Shown: positions 55,466 to 64,000 of the stretch, in pieces
Layout: each line of letters opens with the position of its first letter
Position numbering within the stretch: position 1 is the first letter of the stretch
Source: Blepharisma stoltei
Lineage: Eukaryota > Ciliophora > Heterotrichea > Heterotrichida > Blepharismidae
Length of the DNA: 64,000 nt
Direction of reading: 5' to 3'
Assembly (NCBI GenBank): GCA_914767885.1
Contig: CAJZBQ010000001.1
Coordinates: 248,001 to 312,000 of the forward strand
Notes under the pieces: model-generated
What the model saw: only the letters and a program-made list of their open reading frames with translations
The model's database searches: none
Told to the model about the DNA's origin: nothing
Translations under genes and position numbers: made by a program

Positions 55466-56063
55466 GTTTGAGCTTATTCTTTAGAGGAATTTAATTCGAG
55501 TTAATATCAATAAAATTAAATAAATTGAAGGGATATGGAGTCACTCGATGTGGCATTCCTGGAATGTATCTTAAAGAATAACTTGAGCTTTTCTTATTTC
55601 TAAAGTATGAATTAGAGATACTATTTTATTTCGATTGTTATTAAAATTATCTAGCTATTTGATTTTTCATTAAAAAGTAATTCAAAAATATGATTTTTTT
55701 GACACTTAACATATCATTTTGTCAAGGATTTGTGCTAAAAATATTCGAGTCGTCCAGCATTGTATTTTTTAATTATTTAGAGTTTTAATAGTAAAATTAA
55801 AAGATAATTATTTTTGGGCCTTTCATCTCTATTGATGTTTTATCTATTAATAACCAATTTAAAAACTTATCAATATTGCTGTTTATTTCATATTTTTATA
55901 AAATAACAAATTTAATTTAGTCAGAAAATGCTAAAAGCTATATAAAAATACAGCAGAATATTAAATTTTTTTGGTACTTTATAGAATCACAAAGCATTCT
56001 TTTATCTATTTTTGTAATAATAAAAATTTTCTGTCCTTCAAGAAGTAAGCCTAAATAATCTAA
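55466..56063. other. intergenic, no gene seen
   Basis: AT-rich sequence between the L38 gene and a small membrane protein gene. No repeat arms or frames of note. Confidence 0.35.
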
Positions 56064-56273
56064 ATGACATTGATTAATCTTAATAAAATAATGGATCCGA
56101 AAACAAGAGACTATTTGATTATGATAGGTGGAGGCTTAGCTATTTTTTTCCTGAGCTATGAAATATTCAGCCCGAACAGCTTTTTAAATTCAACTAGCGT
56201 TGCAGGAGAAGCAGCCAAAGAAGGAGCAAAAGCTGCTTCAAAAACCTATGTTAGCGAAAAACTATCCAGATAA
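56064..56273 (+). CDS. small single-pass membrane protein
   Basis: 69 residues (or 60 from the internal start MDPKTRD). One hydrophobic helix (YLIMIGGGLAIFFLSYEIF, about residues 17-35) is followed by an Ala/Lys-rich helix (AGEAAKEGAKAASKTY). No family is recognised. The size and hydrophobic pattern suggest an organelle or ER membrane protein. Confidence 0.5.
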   Translation: MTLINLNKIMDPKTRDYLIMIGGGLAIFFLSYEIFSPNSFLNSTSVAGEAAKEGAKAASKTYVSEKLSR

Positions 56274-56418
56274 GCTTTGACTAAGTTAAGCAAATTTAAA
56301 CAATTGGTATAATAATTAAAAATCACTTGAAAATATTTAAGTAGATATTAACTGAATTTATCAGAACAAAGAATTCAATGAACCAACACAATTAACAAAT
56401 GGCCAATATGGAAATAAA

Positions 56419-57367
56419 ATGGAGCAACAACCGATCGGAACAACGATTCATCGTAAATCATCTAGGTGGACTTTATCTATCCTATCAGCTATAGGTTTAA
56501 TAATGACCGTAGCAATTTTTTCAATTCTTGGAGCTAAAGGAGGACATTGTGACATACCTCTTCGAGAATGATTATTTATTTTTTCAGGAACACTAGGCTT
56601 GATATCAGTAACTTCAATGATTGTTGAGACCTGCCTTATTAAGTGTTTAAGCTACCGAACTGGCTTTTATTCTTATAACATTGCAATGGGATTTGGGATT
56701 ACTTTTCTATTTATTTGGCTTAGCATTGGCTCATATTTTATTTTAAGCAGCTCTACTTGCAGAGATAATTTTAAAGTGGGGTATGATTTGACTTTGAGCA
56801 TTTTTGGTGTTTTCTTTTTGATTACTCTCCCCACGTTCTTGATTTAACGATCCCCCGTTGCTCGATCAAGGATGGGGCTTAAAAAAAAATTTTTTAGAAA
56901 ATTATTTTATTGTTTTGCTGTACTTTTTAAATAAGAGAATTAAGATATTATATAATAAAACTATAAAATGAAAAATTTTATTAATATAAAATTCTAGTTA
57001 CCCTTTCCACTCTATAAAATATTTTAGTTTCTTATTAATTAGTTTTAATTTATAATAGTTCTAGACTTCTTAGATTATTAAGCTTTTGAGTCCAGGCTGA
57101 TGTCTAAAGCACTTTAGATAATTAATTTCGTGCAGATTATTAAAAAGCACGCAAATTACCTTTAAGTTGCCAATGCAAATTATGAATTTTCATAATTTAT
57201 AAAAATATTAACTAATTATTGATTTATTGCATATAAAAATTTGCAATATATGAAAATCGTTCAATTAAGGATGAAGAGTTAGTGCTTTAATGATCGGCCT
57301 ATTGCTAGCTGGAATATTCAGTGGATTTTTTGATAAAAGAAAATCTAATCAATTTTTGAATGGCTAA
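56419..57367 (+). CDS. four-helix membrane protein, interrupted by an IES
   Basis: 163 codons after removal of 56825-57281, with UGA as Trp. There are four predicted membrane helices: SILSAIGLIMTVAIFSIL, WLFIFSGTLGLISVTSMIV, MGFGITFLFIWLSIGSYFIL, and the last one reassembled across the IES (SIFGVFFLI then SALMIGLLLAGIF). The family is unknown. The layout recalls small tetraspan proteins. Confidence 0.7.
56825..57281. mobile_element. MITE family 3 element acting as an IES (457 bp)
   Basis: The left arm has CTCTCCCCACGTTCTTGATTT followed by GCTCGATCAAGGATGGGG; the right arm is ATCGTTCAATTAAGGATGAA then GAGTTA. Removal with one TA restores the last helix of the host gene in frame. Confidence 0.82.
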
Positions 57368-57553
57368 AGAATTATATTTTAACAATAATTGTATCTAAAA
57401 CTTTCATAAAAATAATTTATTTTCACTTAAAAGAACTCTTTTGTTGATCACACTCTTCAATCCATAATGTTAATTTTTATTTTAATTATTTTAATAAAAT
57501 ATATATTAACCAATAATTAACTTATTAAATTTTACATGTCTTGATTTTCACCA

Positions 57554-59309
57554 TTATTCATTATCTGAAATTCCTGGCGCTAACTCTCTCCCTTTAAATT
57601 GGAACAAAAAATCCTGTTACAATCTAAAGGGGGGTTAATTATTATTATTTTTAAAATTTTATATTAAAATTTTTCTTATAAAAAAATTGTAAAATATTAA
57701 AAAATATAAATTAAGCACAATACTTTGAATTTTAATTATTTTTAAGAAGAAAAATTAAAAGATTAATCGACTCAATGTAAAAATATTGAAATAAATTCTA
57801 CTTGCACTTTTTTCTTACAGAGATAATACTTTGAATTTTATTTTATGAAAAATTAAATAAAAGCATGAATCGGCTCAGTGTGAAAGCTGTTTAAATAGCA
57901 TTTTGTTTTAACTGTTAAATTGAGTTAAAGCTAATTTATAAAAATAAAATTTTCATTATTAATTTTTTTGAAAATTATAAATTGAGCACTGGTATTTTTT
58001 TCTATTAAATTAGGTCTAAACTAATTTTATAGAAATTAGTATTTCATTGTAAAAATTTTCCTATTGAAAAACCTATTTGTTTCAATTTAAAGGGGGCTTA
58101 CACTTACACTTAAAAAGCTCCCTGTCGGTATCCGCAGATTCTCCCTGATAGTCGGGAATTTGGGTCACCGTGCCGTACGCCAAAGGGTTTGGCTTCTAGA
58201 AAATTAGAAAAACGAATTTTCTGGTCACCTGTCGACCAAGATGAAATTCGTAGTCCGGGATGCAACGCCTGGTATCACGCAGGGGAAAGTTCTCTATTGG
58301 CCAGGAAGAACCTCAATGGTGTTTCTGGGACGCCCATATCCAATTCTGAACTCTATCTTCCTCAGAGGTAAAATCTTGACCTCGCGGCCCACTTACTCTT
58401 GTTTTGTGGTCCACCAAGCCAAGCAAAACCTGGCCGGATACACTTGCCTAGCGCCAAAACTCTCTTCCATAAGCTCCCTGATTCTCCCAACTAAAATTTT
58501 GGGTTGGTTCGCCACCCCATTTTATGTATGTGTCAAAGCACAATTTTTTGTTCCAATCTAAAGTGGTGCAGTAAATAAAATTTTATTTCTGCATCTCCAA
58601 AAGCATACTTCAGCAGTACCGGCTCATCAGGATGAATTACAATTTCAGTATTTTTTGATAAAACATGCGCTTTTGTGATTTTTTTTAAATAAGCCAAATT
58701 CAGCTCTGTCCTACAGCTTCTAAAAGTCCTTATCAAAGTCCCATTTTGCCCTATCCTCTGCTTATAGCTAATACTCCCACCAGCAGCAGAACACTTAATG
58801 CTGAATTTTACTCTAGCTTTGTTAACATCAATAATAAGAAACTCGCTTAAATGAATCAAGTCTCCACAAATACCATGAAATTCTCTTGCATTTATATAAA
58901 ACGTCGTTTGATAAGGCAGCTCAGGCGGATCTACATCTTCCATGATATTTGCGTTCAAATTGAGTGTAAACTCACATACCTTTGGACGGCTATGTGCTTG
59001 AAAACACAGGTTAAGGACAGTAAGATCTGGAGCTGATGAGAAAATAAGAGAATCTTCTGATTCAGCAAGCTTGAGCAATTGGCTAAGTCCTGGGAGTGAT
59101 AAGTTCATCTTAAAAGCTTCATGGCACTCATAATCTTCAAAAAAAATCGCTGGCAAATTTATTGTAACTTGCAAAATATTTAAAGGGTCAGTCGACATCA
59201 GACAAATTCCAGCCTCACTTACTTCAAGATTAGCATCAGGAATCATATCTTTCACGATATCGATCAGTTTTCGGAAGTCTCCGAGCTGGGCAATCCTCGC
59301 TTGAAACAT
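57554..59309 (-). CDS. PCNA: proliferating cell nuclear antigen (PCNA), interrupted near its C-terminus
   Basis: 254 codons after removal of 57583-58573. N-terminus MFQARIAQLGDFRKLIDIVK, central DLIHLSEFLIIDVNKARVKF, LNLAYLKKITKAH and the C-terminus VLLKYAFGDAEIKFYL, then APGISDNE from the far side of the insertion. This is the sliding clamp of replicative DNA polymerases, with the usual length of about 255-260. The linker ending KFYLAP is the part that the unexcised germline sequence would replace by 11 unrelated residues. Confidence 0.93.
57583..58573. mobile_element. MITE family 2 IES in PCNA carrying a nested SINE-like element (991 bp)
   Basis: TA-flanked (57581-57582 and 58572-58573). 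The left arm ACTCTCTCCCTTTAAATTGG has its hairpin partner; the right end carries TTGTTCCAATCTAAAG. Removing it restores the PCNA C-terminus IKFYLAPGISDNE in frame. Confidence 0.88.
58098..58530 (-). mobile_element. SINE-like element nested in the PCNA IES
   Basis: GC-rich. The minus-strand head is CATAAAATGGGGTGGCG and its tail is TAAGTGTAAGTGTAAG. The boundaries are approximate. The flanking sequences resemble each other because both are MITE arms, so the target duplication is ambiguous. Confidence 0.65.
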
Positions 59310-59444
59310 GCGCTGTTATAAATTTGCTAACAAAAAATTAGGGGGATCTTTAAATTATTTTTAATTATTATTTAATATAGATTAGCTTGGATAGAATCTT
59401 GTAGAGCATGCATCAGATATTCTGATAAAACGATACATGTATAA
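59310..59444. promoter_or_regulatory. shared promoter region of PCNA and the aspartyl protease gene
   Basis: Only 135 bp separates two divergent start codons, so both promoters must lie here or overlap the genes. No motif is named. Confidence 0.4.
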
Positions 59445-60726
59445 ATGGCTTTTATAGCTCTTCTATTATGCAGTGCTCTTGCATTTGGCTATATTAAGGT
59501 TCCTTTAGAACGCAAAACCCCTCTCAGTAATTTAGATCTCAAAGCTTTTAAAGCAGCAGCAAGCTCTATAGACCTTGTAACTTCTAATTCTACATCACAA
59601 ATCCTCAATGTTGACAATATGCAATATTTTGGTAGCATCAGCATAGGAACCCCTGAAGAAAAATTTAGCGTGATCTTTGATACAGGCTCAGCTTGGCTTT
59701 GGGTTCCATCTATTCAATGTGAGTCTTCTTGCCATGAATCTTCAAATTATTTTGATAGCTCTGAAAGCTCCACATATGCATCATATAATGAAACAATCCA
59801 ACTTTCATATGGCCAAGGAGTTGCACTTGGAGATATTGGATATGATAAAGTCTCTATTGGAGATACCTATACCCTTTCTGTATTAAACCAGTCCTTTGTG
59901 ACAATAAATCAAGACCAAGATTTTGAAGCTTTAATGGCAGATGGAATTTTAGGCTTAGGATTCAAGGAGCTTTCTAATAACCAGTCAACACTCCTAGATA
60001 ACTTAAAACACCAAGGCCAAATCGAAGAGAAGATTTTTTCTGTTTATTTGACAGATAATTGATTTCAGGCTGGACCGACAGAAGGATCTGTAGTAATTTT
60101 TGGGGGTTATGATTTGAAAACTTATGCTAAAGTGGATGAAATTGATTATATAAATGTTTTAGAGCAAACTGGATATTGGGCAGTGCTCTTAGATGGAATT
60201 AAAATAAATGATGATCATTTAGCGAGTACAACTTTTGTAGGGATTGTTGATACTGGAAAACCGGGCCTCATAATCATAAAATGGAGAATGAATTTAGATA
60301 GCGAAAATTTCATATACGTCGTCAAGCTTAATCAATGTCCCTTATAATGATGCGAATGTAATATTTACGGAAATTTCTAATAGTGGGGCGTGCCAAATTG
60401 CAAGTGGTTTTTTATTTTGCGACTGTGGATATCAAAACAAATTAGAAGATTACCCCAAAATTTCATTTTTGCTAGGGTTGTCGAAGAGATTTACATTGGG
60501 GCCTGAGGATTATTTCTTAAAACAGGGGTCTGATTGTTTGCTTCTGTTTGCAGCTTCTCCTTTTGATAGTGTATGGATATTGGGAGATGTGTTTTTAAGA
60601 AAGTATTACACCATTTTTGATGCTGAAAACTACAGAATTGGGTTTGCAATTTCAATTGATTCTGAGGACAGTGCACATTTTTGGAGTTTCAATCTTTTCT
60701 TAGCATTAATTTATCTTTATTTATAA
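59445..60726 (+). CDS. pepsin-like aspartyl protease, probably broken
   Basis: The N-terminus is a signal peptide (MAFIALLLCSALAFG) and a propeptide. The first catalytic motif FDTGSAWLWVPS lies at about 78-89, followed by SYGQGVALGDIG (flap region) and ADGILGLGF. UGA encodes Trp in TDNWFQAG. The second catalytic motif reads IVDTGKPG in place of the usual DTG(S/T), and a one-base frame change is needed near 60316 to reach the well-conserved C-terminal half (SSLINVPYNDANVIF, VWILGDVFLRKYYTIFD). No TA pair repairs it. It may be a recent pseudogene or carry an assembly error. Confidence 0.7.
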
Positions 60727-60899
60727 GAATTAGAATTTGAGAGTTAGTCTTAATCCCTATTAAATCTGATTTGATATCAGGCAAAGCTTAATAGGAGCAG
60801 GTTACTGAGTTGATCAGCACAATTTCAATTCGGTAGCAAGAGTTTTTCCTCATGAGGGGATGAAACCGACGTCAATATGCATATACAGCAGCACTAGAA

Positions 60900-62330
60900 T
60901 AATACCCTGATCATCTAGATTATCTCACGTGAAGTAGCGGGTGTTGCAACCTGGGCTTTTATCTTCAATTTTTTGAGAAAGCAAACTGGATAATTCAATA
61001 GCAAATTAGGTGCTGATATAGATCTTAAATCACCTGATGGCCCCAAGCTAGGCTTGAACTATTTCCAAGTGGCTGCTGGATGCTTTGATGAAGCTAGAAA
61101 GCTCGCTGTTGAGAAGAGGCAGGTGACGACAGCAGACACAAGCCCTGAACATTTAAGTTTCCTTACAAATATTCTTATAGCCCAAGCTTTATGCATGCAT
61201 GATAAATTATGGCACAATATTTATTTTTCTTCCATTCTACACGTGCTTTATATATGCCAATCAAACTTAAATTGAAAAATTAAGAAAAATAGCCCACGTA
61301 AAATAATTTTTTTTTTTAAAAAATTATTTTTCTTTTTTTTATATAAAATTATATCGAAAATTTCCTGATAAATTAGACAAGACAACAGCCAATAGAGTCA
61401 ATTTATCAAAACTTTCTCAGACAGCCTCAAAAACTTTGGTCAAGCATATGAACTAGCTTTAAATGAAATTTTATCACGCAGCGTTCCTGATGAAACTAGA
61501 TTATCCCTTCGATATCAGCAGCTTGTGTATTCTGCACCAGCGAGATATTGGATTTCTTTCAATGAAAGGGAGCAAGGCTCAAAAACAGGCAAAGGCTTTG
61601 GAAAAGGTGTAGCGAGACTGAGATCAGCTTATGATGCCATTCAAAAAGCAATCCAAATAAAAGGAATCCGAGGGCCTATGCTTGATGTTGGTAGAAATCT
61701 TTTAACCTTAATCGCCAACGAAAAAGAAAGCGCTGAGCAAGATAATATGAGAGTGTACATTGGCAATATCCCAGATCATTTTGCATTGTCAGACCCAGAA
61801 GACGTCAATATGATTCAGCCTAAATTTCCGCCAAAGGTCGATATAATGTCACCTATTGCAGGATGTCTTAGAAATTTTGGTTTCCCCAGAAGTTTTGCAG
61901 CGAATTGCTGAATATAAAGATACTTTGCAAGCGATAAATATAGAAGAAAATGAAAAAGCTGGATTAATCACTAGAGAAATTTCGCAAAATTTAGAAGCGA
62001 TGAATTTGCCTCATAAATTAGATGCAACATCAGGGGAAAATGGAATTCCTGAAGCTGTATGGAAAAAAATCCAAAACATTCAATCACAAGGTGGTGTTAA
62101 TCAATTGAAGCAATCCTTTAACAATGTTATATACATTAAATGCAAATAATGCCAAATACTGTGTCGAACTAGAAGGAAATTTAACTAGAGAAGCCCAAGA
62201 AGATGCAACTCTTAGAAACAATCACGGATCAAAATGGACAACTCTTTTGAATTTTTGGTGGTGGCAGCCTATTTGGCGCAGTATGATGATACAATTTTCC
62301 GAATACTGAACAAGGAGTGCAGACCTCATT
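60900..62330 (+). pseudogene. BRO1/ALIX-like gene, frameshifted
   Basis: Fragments in order match a BRO1 domain: ATWAFIFNFLRKQTG, then DLKSPDGPKLGLNYFQVAAG, AQALCMHDKL, KNFGQAYELALNEILSR, ARYWISFNERE and VLEILVSPEVLQRIAEYKD. BRO1 proteins serve ESCRT-III recruitment. There are frameshifts at about 61433, 61860 and 62125, and stops in the first part; one 166-bp TA-flanked segment (61210-61375) behaves like an IES. Decay or local sequence error are both possible. Confidence 0.6.
61210..61375. other. likely IES (166 bp), TA-flanked
   Basis: The same nine bases GATAAATTA occur on both sides (61201-61209 and 61367-61375). Removal joins CMHDKL to DKTTANRVNLSKLSQTA in frame. Confidence 0.65.
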
Positions 62331-62381
62331 GTGCAGGACAGTCTTCGCTATGCCGTAATGCGCAAACTGGTGAGCAAACGA

Positions 62382-64000
62382 TTAAGTACTATGGTCAGGA
62401 ATAAGGCCCCTATGGTACCTAACAGTGAACTTTTGTATAATATTAAGCAAGTAATAGTAAGTAATATATTTCTTTATATAAAATATCATCAAAGCAGACG
62501 AATATCGACTCCCCCTTTTCAAACTTAGACTTTCATCACTTGCTTCTTTATCAAATATTTTTGCCATATATAAATTTTCCTTATTTTTGAAAATAAATGC
62601 AAACAAATTATACTCGTCTTCATTGACAAAGATCCTTCTTTCTAAGATGCATTGTCTATTCTTGATTTTACTATTTAGATTATTGGGATCATCTTCAAAA
62701 ACTAAATATTTAGGTAAGGTCAAAAAAACGGTACTGCAGTTCATTCGCTGAATTTCCATACAACTTGCGCAATGCTCTGCCTTTTCACTTTTATATGATT
62801 CTAAAGAAGATTTGATAAAAGATTGGATACTAGTAAAAGGCAAATCCTTTAGTTGAAACCAAAGATAAAATTCGTTAGTGTCTCTTAATAACTCCTTTAA
62901 ATAAAACATCTGCTCATATTTAAGGAATATATAAAATATTTTAAATATTCGTAATAAAATTATTTTTATTGTGAAAACTTTGGTTGAATAGTAGATATTT
63001 GCACTCCTAGCTATATGTATTTTGACGGCATTAATTACTAGGATTAGTAATATTAAAGATTAAGGTTTCCTTGCTTACCCTATGTGTATATCCTAAATTA
63101 AAATTGCTCCCAAGTTAAAGAGGATTAATTTACCTCAAATACGGAAACTTTACAGATACTTTGAGGGAGTGAGGAATTGCAGAATTCACAACAAGTGATC
63201 TTAGATAATTGAAAATCAAATAAGTTTGGTGGCGATTTTTCAAAGCCAAACTCATTAAGAAAATGATTGAATAGATCAGCAGGACTTTTGTAAAGTTGAG
63301 GGATATCTATTCTTCTTGAGAATCCCTTGAAAAATTCGAATAAAACGTTCTTCATGTACTCTTGATTGTGATTTTTATAAGGTTTCAAAAGATAAAGCAA
63401 TTTGTTTCTTACATCGTTGACTCTGCTTTTAATTTCTTTGCTTAAGTCAATAAAATGCTCTAAAACTTGGCTAAGACTTTTAAATGATGATATGTAGAGG
63501 TTTCATTGTTCAGGTTCATATTGAGTATCTCATGTTTCTGTGGTATTAGCAACACTTCTAGCCTTTGTATGATGAGAATCTGTGTTAGAATAACTTGAAT
63601 ACTTACCAGATCTAGGAATACTTTTTATTGAATCTGTATTTGAATAGCTAAAAGTTCGGGCTGTTTCAGAACTTTTTCTTCTAAAATAATCAAGGCATTT
63701 GGCTGGATCATAATCTCTTGGCTTTATCATTCGAATACCTTCTTTTTCTTTTATCGTGTAGCTCCCACTTTCTTCATCTGAGTAATATGCATTTGCTATA
63801 TATTTTCGACTCATAAAAGCCTCATCGTATATTTCTTGTAGCCTATTTCTATCTTTTTCTATTTCTTTATTGACATTATAATATGATGCATCACTTAAAA
63901 CCTTGATTTTACGTTCCAATAATCGCTTTTCTAAATCAAGCAGATCCAATCTATGAGCAATTTGCTGTGATTTTATAGAATTTTCATATTTTTGCTGGAA
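62382..64000 (-). CDS. USP-like ubiquitin-protease-type protein, 5' end outside window
   Basis: Starts beyond the right edge. After removing the IES 62917-63125 the frame continues through UGA codons. A coiled, Ser-rich N-terminal part (EKRLLERKIKVLSDASYY) leads into a segment with CCEFC and HCASC pairs, then TVFLTLPKYLVFEDD, which resembles the zinc-ribbon and core of USP-type ubiquitin proteases. The catalytic Cys box would be upstream, and a His box is not evident before the end. The true C-terminus is uncertain: the last 40 residues look non-coding. Function is tentative. Confidence 0.5.
62917..63125. other. IES (209 bp), TA-flanked
   Basis: On the coding strand, joining GTAAATTA to TGAGCAGATG gives VSVFEVNYEQMFYLKELL in frame and removes a TAA. 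Confidence 0.72.

Noticed and set aside
1-64000. Euplotes-type code (UGA as Cys) or standard code
   Set aside because: UGA falls at positions with Trp in paralogues (HTH repeat ends, FBA motif, receptor membrane segments). Under the standard code nearly every long gene would be broken.
1-64000. Prokaryotic operons, ribosome binding sites or CRISPR arrays
   Set aside because: Gene content is eukaryotic (PCNA, eL38, Rab, CTU1), introns are present, and no regularly spaced direct repeats with unique spacers were seen.

Overview
The window reads as germline (micronuclear) DNA of a heterotrich ciliate, most probably Blepharisma or a close relative. Three things in the sequence support this. (1) UGA is read as tryptophan: many long reading frames are broken only by TGA, at places where a paralogue or the protein family has Trp, while TAA and TAG still end genes. 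(2) The introns are 15-16 nt long (for example 21787-21801, 42169-42184, 54353-54367, 54590-54604, 55226-55240). (3) Genes are interrupted by TA-flanked DNA segments whose removal, leaving one TA, restores the reading frame exactly. These are the marks of internal eliminated sequences (IESs). The genus is an inference; the code, introns and TA-bounded insertions are seen directly.

Layout. 1-21.5 kb is an accessory cluster. It holds one truncated and three long copies of a receptor-like gene (periplasmic-binding-type extracellular domain plus several membrane helices). The copy at 7990-11367 is intact and free of insertions. The copies at 293-6103 and 14792-19898 each carry six or seven insertions (unique IESs, MITEs, SINE-like elements, one element with an 8-bp target duplication). 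Between them lie decayed copies of the 3' end of the next gene and LINE 3' fragments, so a block of 6-8 kb was duplicated in tandem. 21.7-31.9 kb is one large gene for a surface protein (Notch-type LNR repeats, beta-helix repeats, cysteine-rich stalk, membrane domain). It has one 15-nt intron and nine top-level IESs, and removing them gives one open frame of about 2,509 codons. 32-39 kb holds a tail duplicate, a tandem helix-turn-helix protein, two near-identical O-methyltransferases with a third decayed copy, and a ubiquitin-like protein. 40-64 kb is gene-dense housekeeping DNA: two coiled-coil proteins, CTU1/NCS6, a B-box/kelch-like protein, an F-box/FBA protein, PLAC8, a Rab-like GTPase, ribosomal protein L38, a four-helix membrane protein, PCNA, an aspartyl protease, a decayed BRO1/ALIX-like gene and a USP-like gene that runs off the right edge.

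The eliminated or mobile DNA falls into classes: short unique TA-flanked IESs (70, 79, 89, 100, 118 bp and longer); three related MITE families that begin TA-ACTCCCCCC and reach a GAAC box about 20 bp in, with hairpin arms; near-perfect TA-flanked palindromes; GC-rich SINE-like elements with an ATAAAATGGCG head, a TAA-rich microsatellite tail and 11-18 bp target duplications; and LINE remnants. Insertions lie inside PCNA, the Rab stop codon, PLAC8, the F-box start region and others, so these genes would need DNA elimination to be expressed from this sequence.

I have not run any alignment. Family assignments come from motifs I recognise, and IES boundaries come from TA position, reading frame and comparison between the paralogues inside the window.
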